Source of the DNA: Desulfocapsa sp.
GTDB taxonomy: Bacteria; Desulfobacterota; Desulfobulbia; Desulfobulbales; Desulfocapsaceae
Assembly: GCA_024763035.1 (NCBI GenBank)
Contig: JANTGG010000001.1
Coordinates: forward strand, 1-64,000
Direction of reading: 5' to 3'
Length of the DNA stretch: 64,000 nt
Numbering within the stretch: position 1 is the stretch's first letter; every line of letters starts with the position of its first letter. The position numbers and the translations under genes are program-made. The notes beneath the pieces were generated by a model. That model had not been told where the DNA came from. It searched no databases and saw only the letters and a program-made list of their open reading frames with translations. Shown here piece after piece: positions 7,753 through 15,856 of the stretch.

Positions 7753-8901
7753 ATGATATCAAATTTAGATTATGTAACGCTGCAGCAACTCTGGTGGGTG
7801 CTCTGCTCTGTTGTCGGTGCTCTTTTTCTCTTTCTCACATTTGTTCAGGGCGGTCAGACACTGCTCTGGCAGGTGGCAAAGAATGAAACCGAGAGTGCAC
7901 TTATCATCAACTCTTTAGGGAGAAAATGGGAACTGACCTTTACCACTCTGGTTCTCTTTGGCGGCGCACTTTTTGCCTCTTTCCCTCTCTTTTATTCTAC
8001 CAGCTTCGGTGGTGCCTACTGGGTTTGGATTCTGATCCTCTTCACCTTTATCATCCAGGCAGTAAGTTACGAGTACCGGACAAAACCCGCAAATATATGG
8101 GGTGCCAAGACCTATGAGCTGTTTCTGCTTATTAACGGTGTGGTGGGTGTGTTGCTGATCGGAGCTGCTGTCGGTACGTTTTATACAGGATCCAGTTTCT
8201 CCCTTAATGAACTGAATCAGGTGAGCTGGCAGTATACCCTTGGCGGAGTGAATCTGCGTGGGCTTGAAGCTGCCTTCTCACTCTTTAATCTTTCCCTTGG
8301 ACTGTTCCTGGTTTTTAATGCGAGGGTCCTGGGGGCACTGTACCTGATCAACAATATTGACTTGACAGAAGTTCCTGCCCTTGAAGAACGCTTGCGTAAA
8401 CAGGTGTGGAGCAACTTTGTCTGTTCGCTCCCCTTCCTTCTCTTTGTGGTCGTTGCCATTCTTCTTCGAAAGGGATTTGGCGTTGACGAGAATGGAATGG
8501 TTTCCATGGTTTCTTTTAAATATCTCTTTAATCTGCTTGCCCTTCCCCATCTGCTGCTTATGCTGCTTGTCGGACTGGTACTGGTTATCTGGGGTGTGTT
8601 TGCAGGGGCGAAAAAGGGCAGTACTCAAGGGATCTGGTTTGCCGGACTTGGTACCGTACTCGTTGGTCTCTGTGTTCTGTGTGTGCCTGCCTTCAACTCC
8701 ACGGCATTTTATCCATCGACCGTTGACCTGCAGTACAGCCTCACCATTTATAATGCATCGTCAAGTAAGTTTACCCTGACGACCATGACCTATGTTGCAC
8801 TGGCCATTCCCTTTGTTTTGGGCTATGTGGCGTATCTGTGGAAACAGATGGACTCCAGGAAACTGACCACAGAAGAGGCTATGGACGGTGAGGCATACTA
8901 G
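7753..8901 (+). CDS. cydB: Cytochrome bd ubiquinol oxidase subunit II
   Basis: CydB is the partner membrane subunit of CydA. The 382-aa protein has about nine hydrophobic segments. It opens with LQQLWWVLCSVVGALFLFLT, where CydB carries its W-W/LxG-F signature, and contains FVQGGQTLLW and FPLFYSTSFGGAYWVWILIL. It starts 2 bp after the cydA stop, so the two are co-translated. It ends with a charged cytoplasmic tail. A 30-residue membrane peptide gene follows and may be a third subunit. Confidence 0.96.
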   Translation: MISNLDYVTLQQLWWVLCSVVGALFLFLTFVQGGQTLLWQVAKNETESALIINSLGRKWELTFTTLVLFGGALFASFPLFYSTSFGGAYWVWILILFTFIIQAVSYEYRTKPANIWGAKTYELFLLINGVVGVLLIGAAVGTFYTGSSFSLNELNQVSWQYTLGGVNLRGLEAAFSLFNLSLGLFLVFNARVLGALYLINNIDLTEVPALEERLRKQVWSNFVCSLPFLLFVVVAILLRKGFGVDENGMVSMVSFKYLFNLLALPHLLLMLLVGLVLVIWGVFAGAKKGSTQGIWFAGLGTVLVGLCVLCVPAFNSTAFYPSTVDLQYSLTIYNASSSKFTLTTMTYVALAIPFVLGYVAYLWKQMDSRKLTTEEAMDGEAY

Positions 8902-8954
8902 GAACGTGTCTGGAATGCCCTTTCCCGGACAAGCTCCAGGAGGCAGTTGTAACC

Positions 8955-8986
8955 GAATGTATAATATTTTGAATGTATAATATTTT
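8955..8986 (+). repeat. Tandem 16-bp duplication containing TATAAT
   Basis: GAATGTATAATATTTT occurs twice head to tail in the gap between cydB and the small peptide gene. Each copy includes a perfect TATAAT. It may give the small gene its own duplicated -10 element, though no -35 is obvious. Confidence 0.7.
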
Positions 8987-9006
8987 TTATCATAAAGGAG
9001 AAAACA

Positions 9007-9099
9007 ATGGCTGCTGTATTACTGATTGCCTATATTGTTGTAATCGTTGTGTCCTATAAGGGGGCTGTGATTGCCCTTGATAAGGCAGGTTTGCTGTAG
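9007..9099 (+). CDS. 30-residue membrane peptide downstream of cydB (CydX-like position)
   Basis: This small gene is too short for the ORF track. It encodes MAAVLLIAYIVVIVVSYKGA followed by ten more residues ending in ALDKAGLL. The reading frame is preceded by a strong ribosome site (AAAGGAG, 6 bp before the ATG). The product is one transmembrane helix with a short charged tail, the layout of CydX/CydS-type subunits that stabilise cytochrome bd. It sits about 105 bp after cydB and before the terminator hairpin, so it belongs to the cyd operon. Sequence is not recognisably CydX, so function is inferred from position, topology and ribosome site. Confidence 0.7.
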   Translation: MAAVLLIAYIVVIVVSYKGAVIALDKAGLL

Positions 9100-9123
9100 C
9101 TCCTGTCTGAATAAGAAAGAAGC

Positions 9124-9146
9124 AATGGGAGGCGCTGCCTCCCATT
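9124..9146 (+). terminator. Hairpin ending the cyd cluster
   Basis: A perfect 10-bp stem (AATGGGAGGC / GCCTCCCATT) with a 3-nt loop follows the small peptide gene by 24 bp. The T-tract is weak (TTGTGCGTTATT). It also indicates that the next gene starts beyond it, at 9182 rather than at the track start of 9071. Confidence 0.6.
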
Positions 9147-9181
9147 GTGCGTTATTCCCTCCCTTAACTTGTGTGAAAACC

Positions 9182-11446
9182 ATGTCAAATTGTGATCAGA
9201 AAGTGACCCTGCTGGGATCAAATGTAAAAATCAGAAATCTGCCGATTAAACAGGTGAGTCTGCTGGAAGAAGGCAATCTCCCAGCATACGGATATAATCC
9301 CGGAGATCATGTGGAGCTGATGGCGGGCGATATCTCTGTGGAGTTCGGGCGTCTTGAGCAGTTTCTCACCTGGCTCTCTGCCTATGTTGCGGAATCAGAT
9401 CTCTCTCCACGTATTCACTCCGTAACGTACGGGGAACAGAAAGACATCTTTCAGATTTTCAAGAAGTACAAAAATACCAAGATTGAGAGGGAGGATCACG
9501 GTTGGTTTATGGTCAACCAGTATCTGCCGGCGACCGGTCGCTCTGTCTCAGCTGAGAGCTTTGTTGTTGATGATTCCAACCGGGAACTTTTTTCTGAAAA
9601 TAACGGGCTGGTGGTTATAGATGATTCCGGGCATCCGCCGGAATTGACCCGGGAGGATCTTAAGAGAAATCCAAATGCCTGGGCAATTGCGATGGGTATC
9701 AGTGTCGCCCACTGGAGCAGTTGGGCAAAACGGCTTGGAGAACGTTTCACCCTGTTTTGCAGACTTTCGGATCTTGAAACCACCCGTATGGAGATGGATT
9801 GTTCGGTAAACTGGGAGACTATCGTTGCCATGTGTCTGCGGGCATTACGGACAGATGAGGTCGGCTTGTGGGATACTGCGGCGGGTAGATTTCGCTGCCA
9901 TATTATAGTGGAGATGTTCCCCCACGGAATTTTGTATATTGGTCCGGCTGGAAGTTTTTTTCGGCATCGCAGGGGGTGTCTGCCGGAAAAAAGTTCTCCC
10001 CGTCAGCGTGGTTCCGTTCCCTGTTACGATACGCTGGTTCCTGCCATGCTCGCCATGGATTCCCTGCGTTTTAGAGATTTTATTTTCAGCAGGAATTATT
10101 TCTATGACCTGTCCACCAGGGTATTAAATAACTGGGATGATCTGTATCATCACGGATATTATTTTAAAGGAAGCCTGGAATTTCCCAATCTGGATTTTTC
10201 CAAAAGTTTTCCCGGCGGCTATGCCTGTTCATTTATCGATCAGGGACCTCCGGATCCGAGCTTTTTTGAGCTGCCTCCGCTCACTGCTGATTTTGAATCA
10301 GTTCTGGAGCTTGTTGCCAGCCAGGTCTGGTCCAACGAAAAGAAACGTGCCCTCCGGCAGTTCTTTAATTTCAGGAAACCTTCACCTGCCTCTGTTAATC
10401 CATCCCTTGGCAGCACCCACGGCTATATGGATGAGATTGTCTCTGTTTTAAATAATTTAAAAGAAGAGGTAAACCGTAAGACAGGATTTGAAAACCTGCC
10501 AATTTTCCAGGTCGGGCATCTGCGAACAACAGATCCGGCAGAGATCGATCCGGTGATCACCCTGCAAAATGTGATGGATTCCTATGTTTCCAAGGAAAGC
10601 GTACTGCGTCCCCTCTGTCTGGGTGTTTTTGGTCCTCCGGGATCCGGCAAATCCTTTGCGGTAAAACAGGTGGCAGAGGTGATTGGCAGGAAATGTGAAG
10701 GTGATCCCTTTGACTTTTTTGAATTTAATCTCACTCAGTTTGCTTCCCCCGATGAGATCAACTCCGCCATTGAGCCGGTGCGTGCTTCTGTTGCGAGGGG
10801 AAAGGTTCCCATTGTTTTCTGGGATGAATTCGACTGTCGTTATGACGATTATGAGTTCGGATATCTGCGTTATTTCCTCCCCTCAATGCAGGACGGAGTG
10901 ACTTATGTTAACGGAATTCCTCATTTTATCGGCAGGGCGATTTTTGTTTTTGCCGGTGGGGTGAAGGCGAGCTGGTCGGGCATGGAGAGGCTGATTGATC
11001 AGTCCGACCGGGAAGAGCTTGCTCTGATGAAAACCTTGAAAATTCCGGATTTTATGAGTCGTTTGCGGGTGGTTCTTGATATTGACGGAATCGATCTGCC
11101 GGATATTCTGCTTCGTGATTCCGCCAACAGTGATGATCTTGAAGAGCTGCGCCGGGTTCTTTTAAAACGTGCCTTTATTATTGCCCACCAGATGGATACC
11201 CATTGGAAGACAGCGGCACGTAAGACATCGGGTCTTCTGTTGCGTTTGTTGCTTGGCCGCTATAAATTCGGAGCCCGTTCCATCGAGGCGGTTATTGAAG
11301 CCAGCCGTGCCTCAGACAGGCTGGTGTATGGACTGCCGGAACTGATAGCTCCTTCTGCTGCCAGGATCCATGCGGAGTGGCGTATTGACCTGGAACGTCG
11401 GATCGATCAGCTGCGAAAGCTCGAAGGTATGCGGGCAGTCTGGTAG
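9182..11446 (+). CDS. Large AAA-type ATPase with uncharacterised N-terminal half
   Basis: This is a 754-aa protein whose C-terminal half is a P-loop ATPase. Walker A is FGPPGSGKS near residue 484 and Walker B is VFWDEFD near 545, followed by a sensor-like IFVFAGG. The N-terminal 450 residues lack a domain I can name with confidence. The stretch around residues 160-250 (NPNAWAIAMGISVAHWSSW, CSVNWETIVAMCLRAL, GILYIGP) resembles the domain that in some bacterial proteins accompanies an RyR motif and an AAA module. Both track starts before the hairpin at 9124 are rejected; ATG 9182 is used, though its ribosome site is weak. It stands between the cyd operon and an Hpt gene, and context does not reveal its substrate. 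Confidence 0.7.
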   Translation: MSNCDQKVTLLGSNVKIRNLPIKQVSLLEEGNLPAYGYNPGDHVELMAGDISVEFGRLEQFLTWLSAYVAESDLSPRIHSVTYGEQKDIFQIFKKYKNTKIEREDHGWFMVNQYLPATGRSVSAESFVVDDSNRELFSENNGLVVIDDSGHPPELTREDLKRNPNAWAIAMGISVAHWSSWAKRLGERFTLFCRLSDLETTRMEMDCSVNWETIVAMCLRALRTDEVGLWDTAAGRFRCHIIVEMFPHGILYIGPAGSFFRHRRGCLPEKSSPRQRGSVPCYDTLVPAMLAMDSLRFRDFIFSRNYFYDLSTRVLNNWDDLYHHGYYFKGSLEFPNLDFSKSFPGGYACSFIDQGPPDPSFFELPPLTADFESVLELVASQVWSNEKKRALRQFFNFRKPSPASVNPSLGSTHGYMDEIVSVLNNLKEEVNRKTGFENLPIFQVGHLRTTDPAEIDPVITLQNVMDSYVSKESVLRPLCLGVFGPPGSGKSFAVKQVAEVIGRKCEGDPFDFFEFNLTQFASPDEINSAIEPVRASVARGKVPIVFWDEFDCRYDDYEFGYLRYFLPSMQDGVTYVNGIPHFIGRAIFVFAGGVKASWSGMERLIDQSDREELALMKTLKIPDFMSRLRVVLDIDGIDLPDILLRDSANSDDLEELRRVLLKRAFIIAHQMDTHWKTAARKTSGLLLRLLLGRYKFGARSIEAVIEASRASDRLVYGLPELIAPSAARIHAEWRIDLERRIDQLRKLEGMRAVW

Positions 11447-11663
11447 GCAGGAATGATGAACGATTCCCATACTGGCGAATTTCCTTTTTTTTCATTCTGG
11501 ATGGTGTAAGCTGATATGTAGCAAGGACGGAGCCGTCAGGCACAGTTCAGTGTTCCGGTTTTTTATGGGGCGCTCGATAGTCGAAGAGAACAACATGATA
11601 CCGTGGAACACAATGCAGAAACATGGACACTAAGGTATCAATTCAGCTGGAAAAAAGAGGGAA

Positions 11664-12038
11664 ATGGAAGAAAAACAGCAGACCCGTGATGGGGATCGTC
11701 CCGATATGATTGTAGATTTGGAACGACTGAAAACAAATTGTCACGGCAATCTTGATATTGTCGCGGAGCTTGTCGGTCATCTTCTGGAGAAGAGTCAGCC
11801 CAAGTGGACAGCGTCTCTTGAAGAGGGGATACGGGCAAAAGACAGTGGGGCTCTGCGAGAGACCTGTCACGCAATGAAGGGTGCAGCCGCCACTGTATTC
11901 GCCTGGCGTCTTTCTAATCTTGCCGCAGATCTGGGGGGCTATGCCCGGAGTGAAGATTTTACCGCATGTGAGCAGCAGCTGCTCTCCATCCGTGACGCCT
12001 TTACAGAACTCGATCAGTGGAAGAGGGAGAATTTGTAA
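11664..12038 (+). CDS. Hpt domain phosphotransfer protein
   Basis: This is a stand-alone histidine phosphotransfer protein of 124 aa. The phospho-accepting histidine lies in CHAMKGAAATVFA, the family motif, within a four-helix-bundle sequence. MIVDLERLKTNCHGNLDIVA forms the first helix. An AGAGGG ribosome site precedes the ATG. It would relay phosphate between a hybrid histidine kinase and a response regulator, none of which is adjacent. The 217 bp before it show no other gene. Confidence 0.8.
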   Translation: MEEKQQTRDGDRPDMIVDLERLKTNCHGNLDIVAELVGHLLEKSQPKWTASLEEGIRAKDSGALRETCHAMKGAAATVFAWRLSNLAADLGGYARSEDFTACEQQLLSIRDAFTELDQWKRENL

Positions 12039-12060
12039 TTCCGGCTTCCAGTATTTTTCA

Positions 12061-12130
12061 TGATCAGCACTGACGCTCAGGTAAATGCAAAATGGATCTG
12101 GATCAAATCCAGATTAACTGTGCTTTGATT
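12061..12130 (-). repeat. REP/MITE-like repeat, family 1, copy A (internally deleted)
   Basis: On the minus strand this copy begins ATCAAAGCACAGTTAATCTG and ends CATTTACCTGAGCGTCAGTG. Both ends match the copy at 16560, but about 80-90 bp of the central hairpin are missing. It fills the space between the Hpt gene and the convergent lipoprotein gene. Confidence 0.75.
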
Positions 12131-12631
12131 TTATTCTTTGGTACCGCAGCGTAAAAAGACCGCCTGTATGAGCAGGCTGTTATCAAAGGTTATATCCCCG
12201 CTTCCCAATGAGTCGGCTCCCAGATTGGACATGGTGTCAGCTTGGTCCAACTGGTCAAAACCAAATTTCCAGCCAAGCCATGTTTTCTGGAATGAGTAGG
12301 CATATTCAGGACCGTAGTAGCTAAACTCGTTTTCATCCAGATCTTCCTCTGTCAGTGTCCGTGCCATCCCCACAAGAACAAGATCTGCCCCTTTGGCTTC
12401 CGCTTCCTGAAAGAGTGCAGAAGCGATGTCGTCTCCTGTGGATTTTGCCTTACTGCCCATCACCAGGTGGGCAAACGCCGTACATTCAGGCGGGACACTT
12501 TCTTCCAAAAAAGTGAAAAAGCAATCTTTGGTCTGCGGATAACAGAGTCCATTATAGGTGGGCGTCTCTGAAAAACAGCCGCCAAGGAATGCGGTGAGGA
12601 GAAGGAGGGAAAAAAGTTTTATTCTTTGCAT
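12131..12631 (-). CDS. Predicted outer- or inner-membrane lipoprotein, function unknown
   Basis: This is a 166-aa lipoprotein with a type II signal peptide (LFSLLLLTAFLGGCFSE; lipobox LGGC, mature Cys near residue 19). The mature part has further cysteines (CYPQTKDCFF, VPPECTAFAH) and an acidic central region. It is probably periplasm-facing. I do not recognise a family. It is transcribed towards the Hpt gene, with repeat copy A touching its stop codon. A 23-bp palindrome lies about 60 bp upstream of its start. Confidence 0.65.
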   Translation of the reverse strand: MQRIKLFSLLLLTAFLGGCFSETPTYNGLCYPQTKDCFFTFLEESVPPECTAFAHLVMGSKAKSTGDDIASALFQEAEAKGADLVLVGMARTLTEEDLDENEFSYYGPEYAYSFQKTWLGWKFGFDQLDQADTMSNLGADSLGSGDITFDNSLLIQAVFLRCGTKE

Positions 12632-12692
12632 AATCAGACTGTAGTATAGAGGAATATCAGTGTCTTATAAATTGTGCTCATGCTTTTTGGGG

Positions 12693-12715
12693 AAAGTATC
12701 TGCCGCAGGTACTTT
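12693..12715. promoter_or_regulatory. 23-bp palindrome between the lipoprotein and VanZ-like genes
   Basis: AAAGTATCTGC-C-GCAGGTACTTT is an inverted repeat with 11-bp arms and one mismatch. It lies in the 271-bp divergent gap and has no following T-run, so it looks more like a protein-binding site than a terminator. A second GC-rich inverted repeat (ACCGGGG / CCCCGGT) occurs near 12840-12868. Confidence 0.35.
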
Positions 12716-12902
12716 TATACCCCGGGGAGAATATTTAAAATAGTGCTGCCTGCCCTTTGTCTCCAATGTCAGGCGGTACTTTTCAAACAAAGGAAAAATA
12801 CGCTATTTTTTCTCTTTTGACCACGATTTTTTTCTGTGAACCGGGGAGACCGGGTACAGGCCCCGGTGATTCCAGAGCTTTTCAGTGATTTTGGGCTGCT
12901 CC

Positions 12903-13415
12903 ATGGTAAATAAAAAAACAAAGGGAATGTGGTGTCTCTGGATAGTCTCGTTGTTGTTGATCCCCCTGCTTTCAATCTTTGGGAGGGGGCTGCAGCTTGC
13001 GCTCTATAAGTCGGTTCCCCTCTCTTTCCTTGCGTGTTGCGTTTATTCTCTTTTTGCTGTTTCTCTTCTCTGTTATCTTCTGTTGTTACGGAGGGCAGGC
13101 AGACTTTCCGACAGCTGGCAGCTGCTCTGGCTTGCCGGGCTGACCTGGTACTGTTATGGAGATCTTCACTTTGTGGAAAAGATTCATCTCCTGCTTTTTG
13201 GTATGTTCGGTTTTTTTTCTTACCTTCTGTTTACCTGGAAAACGGCACTTTTCACAGGGTTTGCCCTCTCCCTGCTCGATGAATTCCTGCAGTATCTCCT
13301 GGCGGCGCGGGTGGGTGACTGGCGTGACGTGCGACTGAATCTGTTTTCTGTATGTATTGGATTGTTCCTGGCGTCTCTTTTGCGAAGAGATGCTAATGAA
13401 GGACAGGTATCATGA
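12903..13415 (+). CDS. VanZ-like membrane protein
   Basis: This is a 170-aa membrane protein with four to five hydrophobic segments. The VanZ-family signature appears in order as VEKIHLLLFGMFGFFSYLLF, then LLDEFLQYLLAARVGDWRDV and RLNLFSVCIG. The ATG at 12903 is chosen over the GTG at 12885. Its stop overlaps the start of the next gene by 4 bp (ATGA), so the pair is translationally coupled. VanZ relatives are linked to teicoplanin tolerance in Gram-positives; no such role should be assumed here. Confidence 0.7.
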   Translation: MVNKKTKGMWCLWIVSLLLIPLLSIFGRGLQLALYKSVPLSFLACCVYSLFAVSLLCYLLLLRRAGRLSDSWQLLWLAGLTWYCYGDLHFVEKIHLLLFGMFGFFSYLLFTWKTALFTGFALSLLDEFLQYLLAARVGDWRDVRLNLFSVCIGLFLASLLRRDANEGQVS

Positions 13416-14293
13416 AGATTTTTGTTACACTGTTAACGGCGGCTGTTTGCGTCTGCACGGGAGGAGAATGCGTGGCTGAGCTGTATGTTGTGGTGTTTGA
13501 TGTGGGTATGGGACAAAGTATCTTTTTGATAGAGGGAGACCATGGCATACTGATTGACACCGGTGTTGCCGACCAGGCGCCTCATGTCCTGGAAAGAATG
13601 AGTGCGGCAGGACTGCAGCAGCTCGATTATCTGTTTCTCAGCCATCTCCATCCTGACCATGCTGCAGGGTATCCACAAATTCGGCAGGCGTGGCCACGGG
13701 CGATGGTGAAGGGGAACTGCCATTCACCGGACGGTGTGCAGTCTTCTGAAAGGGACACGGCTGTGGCACTCACCGGGCTTCTGGAGGGAGATGACCTGTA
13801 TGGATGTCTTGCTGCCGGTGATGTGATGCACTGGCGTGGTCACACGTTCAGCATCCTGTGGCCCGATACAACTGCCGGGAAAACAAACCTCAATGCTGCT
13901 TCACTGGTTATTCTGCTGACCACCCGGGATGGGCGAACGCTGCTCATAATGGGGGATGTGGATACTTCAGTGGAACTTCGTATTGCAGAGGAACTCCGGA
14001 CTGTTTTGCCTGCGGAAGGTGTTGATATCTTTGTCGCCGGTCATCATGGAGCTGCAGACAGCTGCAGTAAAGATCTGTTACGGCAACTCACGCCTCTTTA
14101 TGCGCTTGTCTCGGTTGAAGAAGGAAACCCTTTTGGCTATCCGGACGCACAGTCCATGGCAGTTTTAAGGAAATACAGTCAGCAGGTTTTGAGGACTGAT
14201 GAGGAGGGAGATATCTGTTTTGTTATGGGTGTGGGAGGAATTGTTCCCTGTGAAATGTTTCCGTCAAAGGAAAGCGGCAGGGGAACGGAGTAG
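13412..14293 (+). CDS. Exported metallo-beta-lactamase-fold hydrolase, ComEC C-terminal type
   Basis: This 293-aa protein begins with a signal peptide (IFVTLLTAAVCVCTGGECVA) and continues into a complete MBL fold. FDVGMGQSIFLIEGDHGILIDTG is cut here to two motifs, FDVGMGQS and LIDTG, both typical of ComEC and related hydrolases. The metal motif HxHxDH is intact (SHLHPDHAAG), followed by IMGDVD and FVAGHHGAAD. Unlike ComEC it has no transmembrane channel, so it is a stand-alone periplasmic or secreted enzyme, possibly a nuclease or phosphodiesterase. It overlaps the VanZ-like gene by 4 bp. Substrate is unknown. Confidence 0.8.
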   Translation: MKIFVTLLTAAVCVCTGGECVAELYVVVFDVGMGQSIFLIEGDHGILIDTGVADQAPHVLERMSAAGLQQLDYLFLSHLHPDHAAGYPQIRQAWPRAMVKGNCHSPDGVQSSERDTAVALTGLLEGDDLYGCLAAGDVMHWRGHTFSILWPDTTAGKTNLNAASLVILLTTRDGRTLLIMGDVDTSVELRIAEELRTVLPAEGVDIFVAGHHGAADSCSKDLLRQLTPLYALVSVEEGNPFGYPDAQSMAVLRKYSQQVLRTDEEGDICFVMGVGGIVPCEMFPSKESGRGTE

Positions 14294-14334
14294 TGCCCTC
14301 CCCCTGCTGCAGTTCTGATGATTCCGGCGATTGA

Positions 14335-15498
14335 TCAGCCCTGTGCCTCTTTCTGTGCCTTTGCATAAGCAGTGGCAGCACATTCGTTTTTGCCGAGATC
14401 CAGTTCTTCCTCTTTTTCTTCGTCGTACTGTTCCATATTGCCATTGGCAAGCCGGATAAGGGCATACTCTGCAGGTTGCTGCCGCATGTTTGTCTTGATG
14501 TACTCGAGAAATTCTTCTTTGCTGGCAATGTTGTAGACCGACTCGTTTCGTTTCTTTATTGTCCCAAAGTCCATCAGGAAGAGCAGGTCATCTGTTGCTT
14601 CCTGCCAGTCCATATAGTGACCGGGCAGGATGAGCAGATCGTCGGCGAGCTCTTTTTTTATCATAAGCATGGAGTTATAAAGAAGAACTGCCCAGTCCAC
14701 AGCCTGACCGCCGAGGTCGGGACGTCCAAGGGAATCGATAAAGATCATATCCCCTGAGATCAGATATTCTTTATTCACCATGAAACAAGACGATCCGGGG
14801 GTGTGACCGGGGGTGAAGATAACGGTGACTTCTGTGTCACCCTCACTGAATCGGTGAATGTCTCGGTCGACCAGGGGGGTGCAGCCGGCATTTGTGCCCT
14901 CAAAGTCGCTGCCGCCGAAGAATTCTGCGCCGGTTTTATCGGCAATCACACGAGATCCGGAAATATAATCCGCCTGCAGGTGGGTCTCAAAGGTCTTGAT
15001 GATTTTACACCCTTTGGAACCGGCGAAGTTGAGATAGAAGTCACTATTTCTGCTTGGGTCAAAGATCATCATCTCTTTACCGGAAAGAAGTCCATAGCTG
15101 CACGACGCCTTGCCGGGGCGGATAAACTGATAGAGGCTGTACGCGTCAGACTCTTTCACAACTTTCGGTACCAGGAGATTGCCCCAGGTTTTGATGCCTC
15201 CGGTGAGATACCCCACATCGTCAAAGCCGTGTTTTACCAGGATCTCCCCCACGTATTTGGCAGAACCTTCCTGGGCACAGACTATGCGGACGGCACGTCC
15301 TCTGGGAACTTTTGCCACACATTCATCTTCAATTTCCATGAAGTCATAGTAGGAGACGTTCAGCATATCAAAAGGATAGGGGGATTCCACCTGAAACCGC
15401 TTGAAATCCTTTTCGTTTCTGACGTCCAGTACGAGGATATCTTCTTTATCTGTGAACCACTGGAAAAGGTCTTTTGCTTCATAGGAAGTGAGGGACAT
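14335..15498 (-). CDS. Rhodanese-MBL fusion protein, persulfide dioxygenase-like with altered metal site
   Basis: This 387-aa protein carries an N-terminal rhodanese domain (1-110) with an active-site Cys in RIVCAQEGSAKYV, and an MBL domain (about 120-340) of the ETHE1/persulfide dioxygenase kind. The MBL motifs are ETHLQADYISG, TPGHTPGSSCFM, SGDMIFIDSLGRPDLGG and LPGHYMD. The first motif normally reads HxHxDH; here the second and last His are Gln and Tyr, so the iron site may be incomplete. A C-terminal tail rich in Glu and Lys follows. AAGGAG precedes the ATG. In a sulfur-metabolising organism it would handle persulfide or thiosulfate sulfur, by inference. Confidence 0.8.
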   Translation of the reverse strand: MSLTSYEAKDLFQWFTDKEDILVLDVRNEKDFKRFQVESPYPFDMLNVSYYDFMEIEDECVAKVPRGRAVRIVCAQEGSAKYVGEILVKHGFDDVGYLTGGIKTWGNLLVPKVVKESDAYSLYQFIRPGKASCSYGLLSGKEMMIFDPSRNSDFYLNFAGSKGCKIIKTFETHLQADYISGSRVIADKTGAEFFGGSDFEGTNAGCTPLVDRDIHRFSEGDTEVTVIFTPGHTPGSSCFMVNKEYLISGDMIFIDSLGRPDLGGQAVDWAVLLYNSMLMIKKELADDLLILPGHYMDWQEATDDLLFLMDFGTIKKRNESVYNIASKEEFLEYIKTNMRQQPAEYALIRLANGNMEQYDEEKEEELDLGKNECAATAYAKAQKEAQG

Positions 15499-15544
15499 GG
15501 CAACTCCTTAGGGTAGAGGGTGACAATGAATAAAAAAAAAGCTC

Positions 15545-15574
15545 CTAACAATATCTAACAATATCTAACAATAT
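15545..15574. repeat. Three tandem 10-bp repeats upstream of the rhodanese-MBL gene
   Basis: CTAACAATAT occurs three times without a gap, about 45 bp upstream of the minus-strand gene at 15498. The 10-bp period matches one DNA helical turn, so the copies face the same side, as in cooperative operator arrays or curved promoter DNA. Confidence 0.75.
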
Positions 15575-15675
15575 AATAATATCCTGGTTTGGAAAAGCTG
15601 TAATAAAAATCAGAGCTTCCGAATATTTTACATGGCAGCCCGGAGTGGGTGGAACGCCAGGTGCCATTTTATAAT

Positions 15676-15820
15676 GTGATTACCATAAAATCAGGCTGTA
15701 TTTGCAGCAGGAACTCGTCCTCGCCGGAGATTCAGGGTGTTTCCGGGCCTGGAAAATCGCTCGCAAGGGGCGAACTCCTGCAGTTCTATTTTGCATTTAC
15801 CTGAGTTTCAGTGTTGAGTC
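15676..15820 (+). repeat. REP/MITE-like repeat, family 1, copy B
   Basis: This copy begins GTGATTACCAT and ends CATTTACCTGAGTTTCAGTG, as does copy C, with the central GCTCGC hairpin diverged. It lies just downstream of the lysE gene, in the same orientation as copy C on the other side. The rest of the 15499-15856 gap holds only the tandem repeats and AT-rich sequence. Confidence 0.75.
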
Positions 15821-15856
15821 TTCTTTATAAGAAGGCTGAAAATGACCTGTTATTTT

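Noticed and set aside
14803-15516. Plus-strand ORF of 237 codons
   Set aside because: It is antisense to the rhodanese-MBL gene, which has clear catalytic motifs.
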